From Stenotrophomonas indicatrix (GTDB lineage Bacteria > Pseudomonadota > Gammaproteobacteria > Xanthomonadales > Xanthomonadaceae): a DNA stretch of 64,000 nt. Location: NCBI GenBank assembly GCA_041545745.1, contig CP168152.1, positions 2,354,001-2,418,000 on the forward strand, read 5' to 3'. The notes under the pieces are model-generated. The model was not told where the DNA came from. It ran no database searches and worked only from the letters and a program-made list of their open reading frames with translations. The translations under genes were made by a program, and so were the position numbers. The first letter of the stretch is position 1. Every line of letters starts with the position of its first letter. Positions 24,909-34,116 of this stretch are shown piece after piece.

Positions 24909-24932
24909 ATGCCGACCAAGGTCGGCATCTAC
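24909..24932 (-). repeat. SMAG-type palindrome, monomer
   Basis: On the minus strand it reads GTAG followed by ATGCCGACC / GGTCGGCAT, a perfect 9-bp stem around TT. It lies 19 bases after the dimer copy, in the short gap before the histidine-kinase gene. Stem sequence and loop differ from the dimer, so this is another subfamily of the same repeat. Confidence 0.75.
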
Positions 24933-24980
24933 CGAACAGCGCTTTGCTATCCTTTCCACCCACGCCAGGGAGCCATCCCG

Positions 24981-26039
24981 ATGCCATCGCTGTCGCCCCG
25001 CCGCCCTCTGGTCGTGCTGGCCCTGATCATCGTGATGGCGGCCATCTTCCTGGTCGATACGGTTACCGACTACGCCGTTGCCGCCGCCTGCTTCTACGCA
25101 GCCGTCATCCTGGCGGCGTCGCGGCGGCTGCCCGCACGCGGCCTCATTGCGCTTGCGGCGGTCTGCATCGCGTTGACCGGCCTCAGCTTCTTCCTGACCC
25201 GCTTCGGCACCTACCGCATCGGCCTGGTCAATTCAGCGATCGGCATGCTGGTGATCGGCATCACCACCTATCTGGCATTGAAGATGGAAGCCGCCAAGGC
25301 CGCGGTGCAGGACGCACAGGCGCGCCTGCTGCGGGTTGCCCGTGCCTCCACGGTCGGCGAGCTGACCACTTCCATCGCGCATGAAGTGAACCAGCCGTTG
25401 GCTGCCATCGCCAGCAGCGCCGAGGCCAGCCAGCGCTGGTTGGCCCAGAATCCGCCCAACCTGGACAAGGCGCGGCAGACCATCGCCCGCATTGTCGCCG
25501 ACGCCCATCGCGCCAGTGACGTGATCGCCCGCATCCGCGGCCTGACCCAAGGGGCCGCGCCTGAGCGCCAGGCCTTCGACCTCAATCAGGCCGTGGAGGA
25601 AATGCTGGCGCTATCGCACAGCGAACTGGAGCAGCATGGCGTGACAGTCGCGCTGGTGCTGGGCAGCGACCTGCCTCCTGCCCATGCCGATCGCGTGCAG
25701 GTACAGCAGGTGATCGGCAACCTCATCCTCAACGCCGTCGACGCGATGGCCGGTACGCCCACGGGCGAGCGCAGGCTGTCGCTGCTGACCACGCATGATG
25801 GGCATGGCCACGTCAGCCTGAGTGTGCGCGACCGTGGTATCGGCCTGCCCGTGGAGCAGCCTGACCGGGTGTTCGATGCATTCTGGACCACCAAATCGAA
25901 CGGCCTCGGCCTGGGCCTCAGCCTGAGCCGCTCGATGATCGAAGCCAACGGCGGCCATATCCGCGCAGAGCGACCCGCTGGTGGCGGCGCCTGTTTCATC
26001 TTCGAGCTGCCCACGCACATGGAGGCTACCCATGCGTAA
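24981..26039 (+). CDS. Membrane sensor histidine kinase (FixL/DctB-like transmitter)
   Basis: 352 aa from the ATG at 24981 with CAGGGAG upstream; the longer frame runs into the SMAG repeats. Three or four N-terminal membrane helices (about 8-105) form a compact sensor with hardly any periplasmic domain. The phosphoacceptor box is TTSIAHEVNQPLAAIASSAE (His about residue 135). The ATP-binding domain carries QQVIGNLILNAVDAM, DRGIGLP and GLGLGLSLSRSMIE. The transmitter type usually pairs with FixJ-like regulators, and one overlaps it directly downstream (ATGCGTAA). The signal is unknown. Confidence 0.9.
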   Translation: MPSLSPRRPLVVLALIIVMAAIFLVDTVTDYAVAAACFYAAVILAASRRLPARGLIALAAVCIALTGLSFFLTRFGTYRIGLVNSAIGMLVIGITTYLALKMEAAKAAVQDAQARLLRVARASTVGELTTSIAHEVNQPLAAIASSAEASQRWLAQNPPNLDKARQTIARIVADAHRASDVIARIRGLTQGAAPERQAFDLNQAVEEMLALSHSELEQHGVTVALVLGSDLPPAHADRVQVQQVIGNLILNAVDAMAGTPTGERRLSLLTTHDGHGHVSLSVRDRGIGLPVEQPDRVFDAFWTTKSNGLGLGLSLSRSMIEANGGHIRAERPAGGGACFIFELPTHMEATHA

Positions 26040-26673
26040 ACCCACGACACTCCCTGTGGAACCGTCACCGATCGTCTACGTGGTAGACGACGATGCCTCG
26101 GTACGTGCCGCGCTGGAAGACCTGCTGGCCTCGATGGGCCTTCAGGTGCGTGCCTTCGCTTCTACCGTCGAATTCCTCGCCCACGCGATGGACGATGCGC
26201 CGTCCTGCCTGGTGCTGGACGTGCGCATGCCTGGTCAGAGCGGACTGGACTTCCATCGCACCATGGCCAGCCACGGCCTGCACCTGCCGGTGGTGTTCAT
26301 CACCGGGCACGGCGACATCGCCATGGGCGTCAATGCGATCAAGGAAGGCGCCATCGAATTCCTGACCAAGCCCTTCCGTGACCAGGAACTGCTGGACGCC
26401 ATCCACAAGGGCATAGAGATCGATCGCTTGCAACGCCGCGAGGGTGAACTGCTGGGCGCATTGCAGCAGCGCTGGGACACCTTGAGCATCGGCGAGCGCG
26501 AGGTGGTCGCCGGCGTGGTACGGGGCCGGCTCAACAAGCAGATCGCGGCTGATCTTGGCGTCAGCGAAATCACGGTGAAGGTGCGTCGCGCGCAGTTGAT
26601 GCGCAAGATGGGCGCGCGCACCCTGGTGGATCTGGTGCGCATGTATGACCGGCTGCAGGGCAGCACGCCATGA
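26032..26673 (+). CDS. FixJ/NarL-type response regulator
   Basis: 213 aa; the ATG at 26032 overlaps the kinase stop by 8 bases. The receiver domain (about 12-130) shows VYVVDDDASVRAALEDLL, the phospho-acceptor in CLVLDVRMPGQSGLDF and the lysine in EFLTKPFRDQELL. The C-terminal LuxR-type helix-turn-helix (about 150-210) reads RLNKQIAADLGVSEITVKVR. It is the cognate regulator of the upstream kinase. Targets are unknown; the immediately coupled downstream gene is DUF1697. Confidence 0.93.
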   Translation: MRKPTTLPVEPSPIVYVVDDDASVRAALEDLLASMGLQVRAFASTVEFLAHAMDDAPSCLVLDVRMPGQSGLDFHRTMASHGLHLPVVFITGHGDIAMGVNAIKEGAIEFLTKPFRDQELLDAIHKGIEIDRLQRREGELLGALQQRWDTLSIGEREVVAGVVRGRLNKQIAADLGVSEITVKVRRAQLMRKMGARTLVDLVRMYDRLQGSTP

Positions 26674-27185
26674 CCGCATATGTAGCCCTGCTGCGCGCGG
26701 TGAATGTGGGCGGTACCGGCAAGCTGCCGATGGCCGAACTGGTGGGCATGTGCCAGCGCGCAGGATTCAGTGACGTCCGCACCTATATCGCCAGCGGCAA
26801 TGCTGTGTTCAGCAGCCCGCTCGACGAAGCGGGTGTGCGCGACAGTTTGGCGCAATGCCTGCATGCCTATGCAGGCAAGCCGGTAGGCGTGCTGGTGCGT
26901 ACCGCTGCCGAGATGGCCGCAGTGATCGCCCGCAACCCCTTCAAGGACGCCGCCGGCAACCGTGTCGTCGCCCTGTTCATTGATGAGGCGCTGCCCGAGG
27001 ACCCGCTGCAGGGCGTGACGGGTATCGGCGATGAACAGCTCGCCCTCGGCAAGCGCGAGCTGTTCATCCACTACGGCGATGGCATGGCCGGTTCGCGCCT
27101 GCGCATCCCCTTCGCGGCACAAGGTACTGGTCGCAACATCAACACCGTGGCCCGACTTGCGGCGATGGCTGCGGAGCTGGACTGA
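26670..27185 (+). CDS. DUF1697 family protein
   Basis: 171 aa with an ATGA overlap to the response regulator. Family features are AYVALLRAVNVGGTGKLPMAEL at the N-terminus, SDVRTYIASGNAVFSS, then ARNPFKDAAGNRVV and the C-terminal RNINTVARLAAM. Cytoplasmic, about 170-180 aa as usual for the family, function not established. Linkage with the two-component genes may be only transcriptional. Confidence 0.88.
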   Translation: MTAYVALLRAVNVGGTGKLPMAELVGMCQRAGFSDVRTYIASGNAVFSSPLDEAGVRDSLAQCLHAYAGKPVGVLVRTAAEMAAVIARNPFKDAAGNRVVALFIDEALPEDPLQGVTGIGDEQLALGKRELFIHYGDGMAGSRLRIPFAAQGTGRNINTVARLAAMAAELD

Positions 27186-27226
27186 GCCACCTGTGCAGCC
27201 ATGCCTCCGCAATCAGCGGGCAACCA

Positions 27227-30200
27227 TCAATCGAAGGCCATGCCAAAGCCAATGCTCAGCAGCGGCTGGTCGCCCCGCGCGACAGATACCCCAGCGTTGA
27301 CGTTGTATCGGCCATCGCGGCTCCAGCGTGACAACCCCAGGGCCAATGCGGACTCACCGCGATAGCTGGCCGTACCAAAGTTCAACGTAACCTTGCCCGG
27401 CAGGTTGGGCGTGACCTGCACCAGCGCCGCCGAGGCAGCGATGCCGCGATTGATCTGTCGCGACATGTGCGAGGCCTGTGCGCCAATGGCCTGCTCCATC
27501 GCGTCAACGCGTTGGTCGGTGTAGCGGTTCACCGAAGCCATCTGCTCCTGCAGCTGGGCCACGTTGACCGCATCGGTATCGGCCCTGCCGGCAGCCACGT
27601 GGGCAATCTGGCGCTCGCCTCCGACGTGCCCGACCGACACGCTGTCGGCGCGATCGGCGATGGCATCAGAACCGAGCGCCACGCTGTTGTCTGCACTCGC
27701 CTGGGCACCGGAACCGGCTGCCACGGCGCCCTGGCCTGTGGCTTCAGCCGGCGCACCATCGGCCACCAGTGCCTCATTGCCGGTAGCGCCGTAGTACGGC
27801 AGATCCGACCCGGCACCACCGCCCGTTTGGCCTTCCAGCGCGCCGACACGATCCTGCAGTCCTTCCAGCTGCCGGCCGATGCCTTCGCCGATGGCCGACA
27901 ACTGACCGCCATTGACCGCCTCGCGGCTGCCCAGCTGCACGCGACCGTCGGCAACGTTGGTCAGCACGGTGCCTGCGGCACCACCGAACACCACCTGGCT
28001 GCGATCGCTGCCCGCCACATAGCCAACCGTCTCCTTGACGTCACCATCGTCGCCGACCAGCCCGGCCTGCTTCAGCTGGCGCAGATTGATGGCGTCGGTA
28101 TCGTCGCTGGCATCGGCCACGTGGGTGATCTGGCGTTCCGCACCATCACGCCCGATCGAAACGGCGTTGGCACGGTCGGACACCGACCCTGCGCCCAGTG
28201 CAATGGCACCGTCCACAGAAGCCTGCGCCCCCTGTCCCAGCGCGATGGCCGCAATACCGTCGGCCTGCGCCGACGCACCGATGGCCAGCGCCCCCACAGC
28301 GCTGATCGAGGCGTCGTCGCTGCCATCAGCACGACCATCAACCTTCAGATAGCGGCTGTCCTCTGGCTGCGCCGCCGACAGGCCGTCCTGCATCTGTGCA
28401 AGGGTCACTGCATCGGTTGCGTCATCGGCAGCGGCCAGGCCCTTCAGCTGGCGCGCACCCGTTGCCCCCGTCAGGTCGACCACAGCACCGGCACGACCCG
28501 AGGCCACCGAAATGTTGCCGCTGGCGGCATCCTGGCGCACCAGGCCTGCGTCGCCGCCGTTCCACGCATCGATCTGGCGCTGCGTATCCAACACATCGTC
28601 TTCGGTGTGGGTGACGCGCTGGTCGAGCACCTGCAGCTGCCCGTCCACCGCGTCCAGCGCAGAACCGGCATCGCGGAAGCTGCTGCCCTGTACGACATAG
28701 GTCGGGCCTGTCACGGAACCTGTGGCCGCCTCGACCTGCGCGCCACCACCGAGCGCGGCGACCGTGGACTGCAACTGCTGCAGGTTGACCACATCGGTCG
28801 CTTCGGTGCCGTTGGCCACGTTGATCAACTGACGCGTACCGATAGCGCCGCCACCCAAGGACAGCACCTGGTCGCGATCAGCGACCGAGCCTGCGCCCAG
28901 TGCGACCGCGTTCTCGCCGTTGGCGTGCGCGCCGGCACCGATGGCGACGCTACCCTGCCCGGCCGCACGCGCGTCGGCGCCCATGGCCAGTGAATGCGGG
29001 CCGCTCGCTGCCGCTCCGCTGCCCAGCGCGAGACTGCCGGTTCCGCCCGTGGTAGCCGGCGCATCGACATCACCGGCTGCGGCCTGGAAGTAGCGCTGGG
29101 CAACCACCAGGTCGCTGCCCAGATCGACCAGCTCGGCACGCTGCGCGCGGTCTTCCGCATCCAGTGCATGCAGCGCATCACCGGCGCTATGCACGGTGGT
29201 GCCCACCACATTGAAATCCGGTGCCCGCAGGGTGCCATCGGCGGCCACGCCCGCGCCTGCGCCAAGCGCCGCTGCCACACTGGCCACGGCGGCATCGGAC
29301 TGCGCCTTGTTGATGGCCTCGTCGCCAGCAACGGCATCGGCCACACCGCCCAGACGGCGGGCGCCTGCAGTTCCAGCCATACCAATGGCGGCGCCATCAC
29401 GATCCACACCGACCGTCAGGTCGCTGCCCGGCGCGGCCTGCTGGACCATACCGATGGTGCCCTGGCTGATCCGCGTATGCAGATCGTTCACCGATACGTC
29501 AACGCTGGAGAGGCCGCCGTCCAGCGCGGTGAGCGCGCTGCCGATGCTGGTGTGGGTGCCTCCGTGAGCAAGATCGAAAGCCGGCGGGATGACAGAGCCA
29601 TCGGTCGCCAGCGCACCGCCGGTAGCCTGCAGAAGTCCCTGCAGCTGCTGCACGCTGGCCACGTCATTGTCCTGCGTGCCATCGGCCATGTTCTCGATGC
29701 CACGGCGTGCGGTGGTTGAACCCAGCGCAACCGTGGCGTTGCCGCGGCTGACCGAACCGGCGCCGATGGCAACACTGTTGGCGTGGGTGGCGCGGGCGCC
29801 TGCGCCGATCGCGGAGGAGTACTGCCCGGTGGCGGTAGCAGCGCGCCCCAGGGCAATGCCTCGCTCGCCAGTGGCTACTGCCGCCGACCCCAATGCGGTC
29901 ACCACCGTACCGGCACCGTTGGCCTGGAAGCCAACCGCGGTCGCGTTCCAGGTGGTTCGCGTGCTGGCGCCCAGCGAGGTCGCGCCACTGGCGCCCGAGC
30001 CGTTCTGGCTGTCTGCGGCGGCACCGAAGCCGATCGACACAGCGTTGCTGCCGGTGGCCACCGAGTTGCTGCCCAGTGCGATGGCACCGTTGTTGGCACC
30101 ATTGCTGGCCGGTCGCGCGACGGCATTGCTGCCGATGGCGATCATGTTGATGCCGTTGACGCTGGCGGCAGTGGCATTGCTGCCGATGTTCACCACCAGC

Positions 30201-30457
30201 AGGCTGTCATCGGTTGCAGCCAACGGCAGGGCGCCACGCAACGCGGCGGGGTGCAGGCAGGCGGCTTCCTGCGGTTCGTGCGGTGCGCTGCACAGTACCT
30301 GCTGGATGTCGCTGGCAAGCACGTTTGGCGCGACAATCGCGAGGAGCACTGCGGCGATGCCCGCACCCGCGCGACGGCGACGGCCCTGGGCCAGTTCCGA
30401 GGCGACGACCCACTTGCCGGTGGCCGCGTTCCAGACGATGCGATAGATGCAGTTCAT
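27227..30457 (-). CDS. Trimeric autotransporter adhesin 1 (YadA/Hia-like, ESPR signal)
   Basis: 1076 aa from the ATG at 30457, which follows GGAGAA and opens an extended signal peptide region (MNCIYRIVWNAATGKWVVAS); a further upstream start is not plausible. After the signal sequence (to about ALASD) comes a passenger made of YadA head repeats (AIALGSNSVATGSNAVSIG, GIALGRAATATGQYSSAIG) and neck/stalk blocks of the type ERQITHVADASDDTDAINL. The C-terminal roughly 75 residues are the YadA anchor, ending SRWSRDGRYNVNAGVSVARG. Three chains form one outer-membrane barrel and display the stalk for surface adhesion, autoaggregation and biofilm. It is a tandem paralog of the next gene, with the same promoter motif about 95 bases upstream. 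Confidence 0.93.
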   Translation of the reverse strand: MNCIYRIVWNAATGKWVVASELAQGRRRRAGAGIAAVLLAIVAPNVLASDIQQVLCSAPHEPQEAACLHPAALRGALPLAATDDSLLVVNIGSNATAASVNGINMIAIGSNAVARPASNGANNGAIALGSNSVATGSNAVSIGFGAAADSQNGSGASGATSLGASTRTTWNATAVGFQANGAGTVVTALGSAAVATGERGIALGRAATATGQYSSAIGAGARATHANSVAIGAGSVSRGNATVALGSTTARRGIENMADGTQDNDVASVQQLQGLLQATGGALATDGSVIPPAFDLAHGGTHTSIGSALTALDGGLSSVDVSVNDLHTRISQGTIGMVQQAAPGSDLTVGVDRDGAAIGMAGTAGARRLGGVADAVAGDEAINKAQSDAAVASVAAALGAGAGVAADGTLRAPDFNVVGTTVHSAGDALHALDAEDRAQRAELVDLGSDLVVAQRYFQAAAGDVDAPATTGGTGSLALGSGAAASGPHSLAMGADARAAGQGSVAIGAGAHANGENAVALGAGSVADRDQVLSLGGGAIGTRQLINVANGTEATDVVNLQQLQSTVAALGGGAQVEAATGSVTGPTYVVQGSSFRDAGSALDAVDGQLQVLDQRVTHTEDDVLDTQRQIDAWNGGDAGLVRQDAASGNISVASGRAGAVVDLTGATGARQLKGLAAADDATDAVTLAQMQDGLSAAQPEDSRYLKVDGRADGSDDASISAVGALAIGASAQADGIAAIALGQGAQASVDGAIALGAGSVSDRANAVSIGRDGAERQITHVADASDDTDAINLRQLKQAGLVGDDGDVKETVGYVAGSDRSQVVFGGAAGTVLTNVADGRVQLGSREAVNGGQLSAIGEGIGRQLEGLQDRVGALEGQTGGGAGSDLPYYGATGNEALVADGAPAEATGQGAVAAGSGAQASADNSVALGSDAIADRADSVSVGHVGGERQIAHVAAGRADTDAVNVAQLQEQMASVNRYTDQRVDAMEQAIGAQASHMSRQINRGIAASAALVQVTPNLPGKVTLNFGTASYRGESALALGLSRWSRDGRYNVNAGVSVARGDQPLLSIGFGMAFD

Positions 30458-30520
30458 GGTCGTTCTCCGAGGGCGCAAGCGCCCATTGGGGGTGGCAGCC
30501 GGCCGTTCCAGCCATGGCCA

Positions 30521-30566
30521 GATACTAGGCAAGCGCCCCCCGATGGCGTATCGGACGCGGCCTAAA
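30521..30566 (-). promoter_or_regulatory. Shared adhesion-regulon promoter motif, adhesin 1
   Basis: On the minus strand: TTTAGGCCGCGTCCGAT (30566-30550), 21 bases, then CTAGTAT (30528-30522) as a -10-like element. GTCCGAT would fall at about -41 to -35 relative to transcription start, the position of a class II activator site. The same GTCCGAT-21-CTAG layout is found before adhesin 2 and the fimbrial major subunit. Confidence 0.7.
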
Positions 30567-30615
30567 GCGCGCCCGGATACACCCGTGGGATGGTTTGTGA
30601 TTCAGCAGGTTGCAA

Positions 30616-30644
30616 CTGGGCGCGGCGTCGTGCGCCGCGCCCAG
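30616..30644 (-). terminator. Hairpin downstream of adhesin 2
   Basis: CTGGGCGCGGCG / CGCCGCGCCCAG forms a perfect 12-bp stem around TCGTG, just past the adhesin 2 stop (30653) on its strand. The following bases are only weakly T-rich. It could separate adhesin 2 transcription from adhesin 1, which then depends on its own promoter. Confidence 0.6.
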
Positions 30645-30652
30645 CGCTGGGC

Positions 30653-33600
30653 TCAGTCGCCCAGTACCACGCCGACGCCCATGCGGAAGATCGGCTTGTC
30701 GCCGCGCGCCATCGACGCGCCGCCGTTGACATTGACGCGGCCGTTGTCGCTCCAGCGCGACACGCCCACACCCATCGCCGTTTCGCTGCGGTAATTGGCC
30801 AGGTTGGCGTTGATGGTGGTCCTGCCCGGCAGGTACGGGGTCATCGGCGCCAGTGCAGCTGCGGCGGCGATGCCTCGGTTGGCTTGGCGGTTGACCTGGT
30901 CCAAGCGCTGTTCCAGGCCGCTCCAGGCATCCTGTACTCGCTCGTCGGCATACGCCTTGGCATCATCCACACCCTGTTGCAGCTGGCCTACGTTCACTGC
31001 ATCGGTGGCCTGCACACCGGCTGCCACGTTGGTGATCTGACGCTCGCCACCTTCGCGGCCGACCGACACGCTGTTCTCGCGGTCGGCGACCGAGCCGGCA
31101 CCCAGCGCAACGCTGTTGTCGGCCTGGGCTTCTGCGCCGGCACCGGCCGCCACGCTGCCCTGGCCGATGGCCTGGGCCGGGTTGTCACCCGCCTGATCGC
31201 CCGGCTGCGGATTGGCGCCGTAGTACGGCGGATTGCCGCCACCACCGGCATCGCCTGCTTCCAATGCGCCGACGCGGCCATCCAGATCGCCGATGCGGCC
31301 CTGCAGCTGGTCGCGCAGTGCGGCCAGCTGGCCACCGTTCACGGCCTCGCGGCTGCCTGCACCCACACGACCATCGGCCACGTTGGACAGCACGGTGCCA
31401 TTGGCACCACCGAAAGTGACCTGTGCACGCTGGCTGCCTGCATCATAGGTCACCGCATCCAGCATCTGCCCGCCATCGCCCACCAGACCTGCCGCCTTCA
31501 GCTGGCGCAGGTTCACCGCATCGGTATCCTCGCTGCCATCGGCCACATGGGTGATCTGGCGCTCGCTGCCGGCCGCACCCACCGACACGCTGTTGGCGCG
31601 ATCGGCCACGGCGCCAGCGCCCAACGCCACACTGTTGTCAGCCAGCGCCGCCGCCCCCTGGCCCAGCGCTACGCTACCCGCGCCATTGGCCTGGGCCGAT
31701 GCACCTACCGCCATCGCGCCCTGCCCGTTGGCCTGCGCATCATCACTGCCATCGCCTGCACCATCGACCCGCACGTAGCGGTTGCCGGTGGCGCGAAGGT
31801 CATCGACGGCCGAGTTCAGCTGGCCCAGGTTCACCGCATCACTGGCGTCGATGCCGGCAGCCACGCCCTTGAGCTGGCGTTCGCCGTTGGTACCGCGCAG
31901 GTCCACCACGGTGCCTCCGGTACCTGCACCGATCGTCACTGCAGCGTCCGCAGCGGACTGCTGCACCAGGCCGGCTTCGCCATTGCCCAGGTCCACCAGC
32001 TGCTGACGCAGCTGGGTGATATCGCCTTCGTTGCGGGTCACACGGCCGTCGATCACGGTCAGGCCACCGTCAACCGAAGACAATGCATCGCCCACGTTGT
32101 CGAAGGTCTGACCCTGCACGCTGTACTGCGGGCCGGTCACGGTGCCGGTCAGCGCATTGTGCGTCGCGCCGCCGCCCAGGCCCTCGATGACAGGAAGCAG
32201 CTGCTGCACGTTCACCGCATCTGCGGCTTCGGTACCGTTGGCCACGTTGATGATCTGGCGAGTGCCGTTACCGCCCATGCCCCAGCCCACCGAGACCACG
32301 TTGTCGCGGTCTGCTACCGCCTCAGCGCCCAGCGCGACTGAATTCTCACCACTGGCGCGTGCATTGGCACCCAGCGCGATCGCGCCGTCACCGCTGCTCG
32401 CACGCGCGCCCCAACCGACGGCCACACCCTGTGCAGCGCTCGCGGCGGCGCTGGCCCCGGCGGCGATGCTGCCCGAGCCCGTTGCAGCGGCTTCGTCGGC
32501 CACACCCGAGCCGTCCGCCTTGAAATAGCGGCTGCCTTCATCCAGCGCGTCGCGCAGATCAGCAAGGTCCTGGCCGGTGCTGCCAACACGGCCATCCAGT
32601 GCGGTCAATGCATCGCCTACGTTGCCGTAGTTGTTGCCATCCACGGCGTAGCTCGGCGCACTGATGCGCCCCTGCGCATCGGCAACGCTGCCACCGCCGA
32701 GCGCATCGGCCACCGAGGCCGAGGATGCCTGCAGCTGGCCCAGCGTCACGGCTTCGTCGGCCGCCGTGGCTGCGGCCACGCCACTGAGGCGACGGGCCCC
32801 GTCAGTACCCGTGAAGTCCACCGCAGCACCATTGGTGCTGGCACCCACGGTCAGGTTGGCACCCGGTGCTGCCTGCTGCACCAGGCCCACGGTGCCATTG
32901 TCCAGCGAAGTACTCAACTGGTTCAAGGTAGTGGTGGTGGTGGTCAGGCCGTCATCCAGCGCCTCCAGCGCGCTGCCGACGGTGGTGTGGGTACCGCCAT
33001 GGTCCAGCACATAGCTGGGCGCGGTGATGCTGCCGTCGGCAGCAACATCGGCGCCGCCACCCAGCGCCTGCACGCCGGCACGCAGCTGTTGCACGATGGC
33101 CGCGTCGTTGGCCTGCGTACCCGCTGCAACATTGACGACCTGGCGACGCAACGTGGCGCTGCCGACCGATACCGTGTTTTCGCGGTTGGCGACCGATGCA
33201 CGGCCGATCGCCACTGCACCGGCAGCCGTAACCTGCGACGAACCGCCGAGGGCAACGCCGCCGGAACCGCTGACCGAGGCGTTGTCACCCATCGCCACCG
33301 CTTCGGTGGCGCTGCCGCGCGCGCCGCGCCCAACAGCCACTGCTGCCGAGCCGCCAGCATTGGTGTTGTAGCCCACCGCCACGCTGTTCCAGCCACCGGC
33401 GCTGGCATTGGCACCCACGGCCAGCGACCCTGCAGCGCCCTGCGCGTTCTGGCTGTTGGCACTTGCACCCATACCGATGGCGACTGCGTTGTTGCCCTGG
33501 GTGCTGGCGTTGGCACCCATCGCAATGGCGTTGTCCGCGTTGCCGTCCGCATCGGCCAAGGCGCGTGCGTTGTTGCCGATGGAGATCGCGCCCACTCCTG

Positions 33601-33949
33601 CGGCCGTGGCAGCCGTACCCGAGCCATTGACCTTCACATACAAGTCATCCACCGCGGCCTGTACACCAATGGCGCGGGTCTGCGCTGCCGCATCTGCGTT
33701 CGCATCGGCATCAGTGGCCACACAGCGGCCCTCAGCATCGATCACACCCGCCTGGCCCTGTGCCAGGGTGCACGTGGTGCTGCTGTCTTCGGCCGCCCAC
33801 AACGGCAGGGCCAGCATCAGCAGACTGGCCGCAGCCAGCCCGCGTGCGGCAACCTTGCCGCCCTTCTTCCTGCGGCCGGTGGCCAGCTCTGAAGCAACCA
33901 CCCACTTTCCGATGGCCGCGTTCCACACAATCCGGTAGATGCTGTTCAT
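30653..33949 (-). CDS. Trimeric autotransporter adhesin 2 (YadA/Hia-like, ESPR signal)
   Basis: 1098 aa from the ATG at 33949 after GGAGA, giving the ESPR start MNSIYRIVWNAAIGKWVVAS nearly identical to adhesin 1. A signal sequence ends near ALPLWAAED. The passenger has many head repeats (NAIAMGANASTQGNNAVAIG, AVAMGDNASVSGSGGVALGG) and neck motifs (TDAVNLRQLKAAG), interrupted by stalk blocks with coiled-coil register. The C-terminal anchor ends SRWSDNGRVNVNGGASMARG. It is an outer-membrane trimeric adhesin. The two proteins share architecture throughout but diverge in repeat number and sequence, so they are old paralogs rather than a fresh duplication. Confidence 0.93.
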   Translation of the reverse strand: MNSIYRIVWNAAIGKWVVASELATGRRKKGGKVAARGLAAASLLMLALPLWAAEDSSTTCTLAQGQAGVIDAEGRCVATDADANADAAAQTRAIGVQAAVDDLYVKVNGSGTAATAAGVGAISIGNNARALADADGNADNAIAMGANASTQGNNAVAIGMGASANSQNAQGAAGSLAVGANASAGGWNSVAVGYNTNAGGSAAVAVGRGARGSATEAVAMGDNASVSGSGGVALGGSSQVTAAGAVAIGRASVANRENTVSVGSATLRRQVVNVAAGTQANDAAIVQQLRAGVQALGGGADVAADGSITAPSYVLDHGGTHTTVGSALEALDDGLTTTTTTLNQLSTSLDNGTVGLVQQAAPGANLTVGASTNGAAVDFTGTDGARRLSGVAAATAADEAVTLGQLQASSASVADALGGGSVADAQGRISAPSYAVDGNNYGNVGDALTALDGRVGSTGQDLADLRDALDEGSRYFKADGSGVADEAAATGSGSIAAGASAAASAAQGVAVGWGARASSGDGAIALGANARASGENSVALGAEAVADRDNVVSVGWGMGGNGTRQIINVANGTEAADAVNVQQLLPVIEGLGGGATHNALTGTVTGPQYSVQGQTFDNVGDALSSVDGGLTVIDGRVTRNEGDITQLRQQLVDLGNGEAGLVQQSAADAAVTIGAGTGGTVVDLRGTNGERQLKGVAAGIDASDAVNLGQLNSAVDDLRATGNRYVRVDGAGDGSDDAQANGQGAMAVGASAQANGAGSVALGQGAAALADNSVALGAGAVADRANSVSVGAAGSERQITHVADGSEDTDAVNLRQLKAAGLVGDGGQMLDAVTYDAGSQRAQVTFGGANGTVLSNVADGRVGAGSREAVNGGQLAALRDQLQGRIGDLDGRVGALEAGDAGGGGNPPYYGANPQPGDQAGDNPAQAIGQGSVAAGAGAEAQADNSVALGAGSVADRENSVSVGREGGERQITNVAAGVQATDAVNVGQLQQGVDDAKAYADERVQDAWSGLEQRLDQVNRQANRGIAAAAALAPMTPYLPGRTTINANLANYRSETAMGVGVSRWSDNGRVNVNGGASMARGDKPIFRMGVGVVLGD

Positions 33950-34021
33950 GATGTTCTCCGTAGGCAATGCGCCTGCTTGGTCGGGCGGTTGAATGGCGGC
34001 CGATGCCGCGTCTACGGGGAA

Positions 34022-34066
34022 ATGCTAGAAAGCAGCGGCCTCGTCCCGAATCGGACGGGGCCTAAA
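34022..34066 (-). promoter_or_regulatory. Shared adhesion-regulon promoter motif, adhesin 2
   Basis: Minus strand: ATTTAGGCCCCGTCCGAT (34067-34050), 21 bases, then CTAGCAT (34028-34022). GTCCGAT is part of a wider dyad, CGTCC-N6-GGACG, at 34042-34057. The motif lies about 100 bases before the adhesin 2 start codon. Confidence 0.72.
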
Positions 34067-34084
34067 TGGCGCCTGCGGCGCTGG

Positions 34085-34104
34085 CTGAACGACCTGCCGT
34101 TCAG
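34085..34104 (-). terminator. Possible terminator of the fimbrial operon
   Basis: CTGAACG / CGTTCAG, 7-bp stem with a 6-base loop, starting 13 bases beyond the stop of the last minor fimbrin. There is no T-run. It lies just upstream of the adhesin 2 promoter motif, where the fimbrial transcript should end. Confidence 0.4.
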
Positions 34105-34116
34105 TCCGCCGGACAA

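Noticed and set aside
27467-33938. Several long open frames on the plus strand opposite the adhesin genes (for example 27467-28993, 29589-30446 and 30590-32341).
   Set aside because: They are by-products of the high GC content and repeat structure of the adhesins on the other strand; they lack ribosome sites, signal sequences and plausible protein composition.
27227-33949. The dense, regularly spaced repeats in this interval looked at first like a tandem or CRISPR-type array.
   Set aside because: Translation shows 14-15-residue YadA head and neck repeats that differ at DNA level; there are no constant-length spacers or cas genes.
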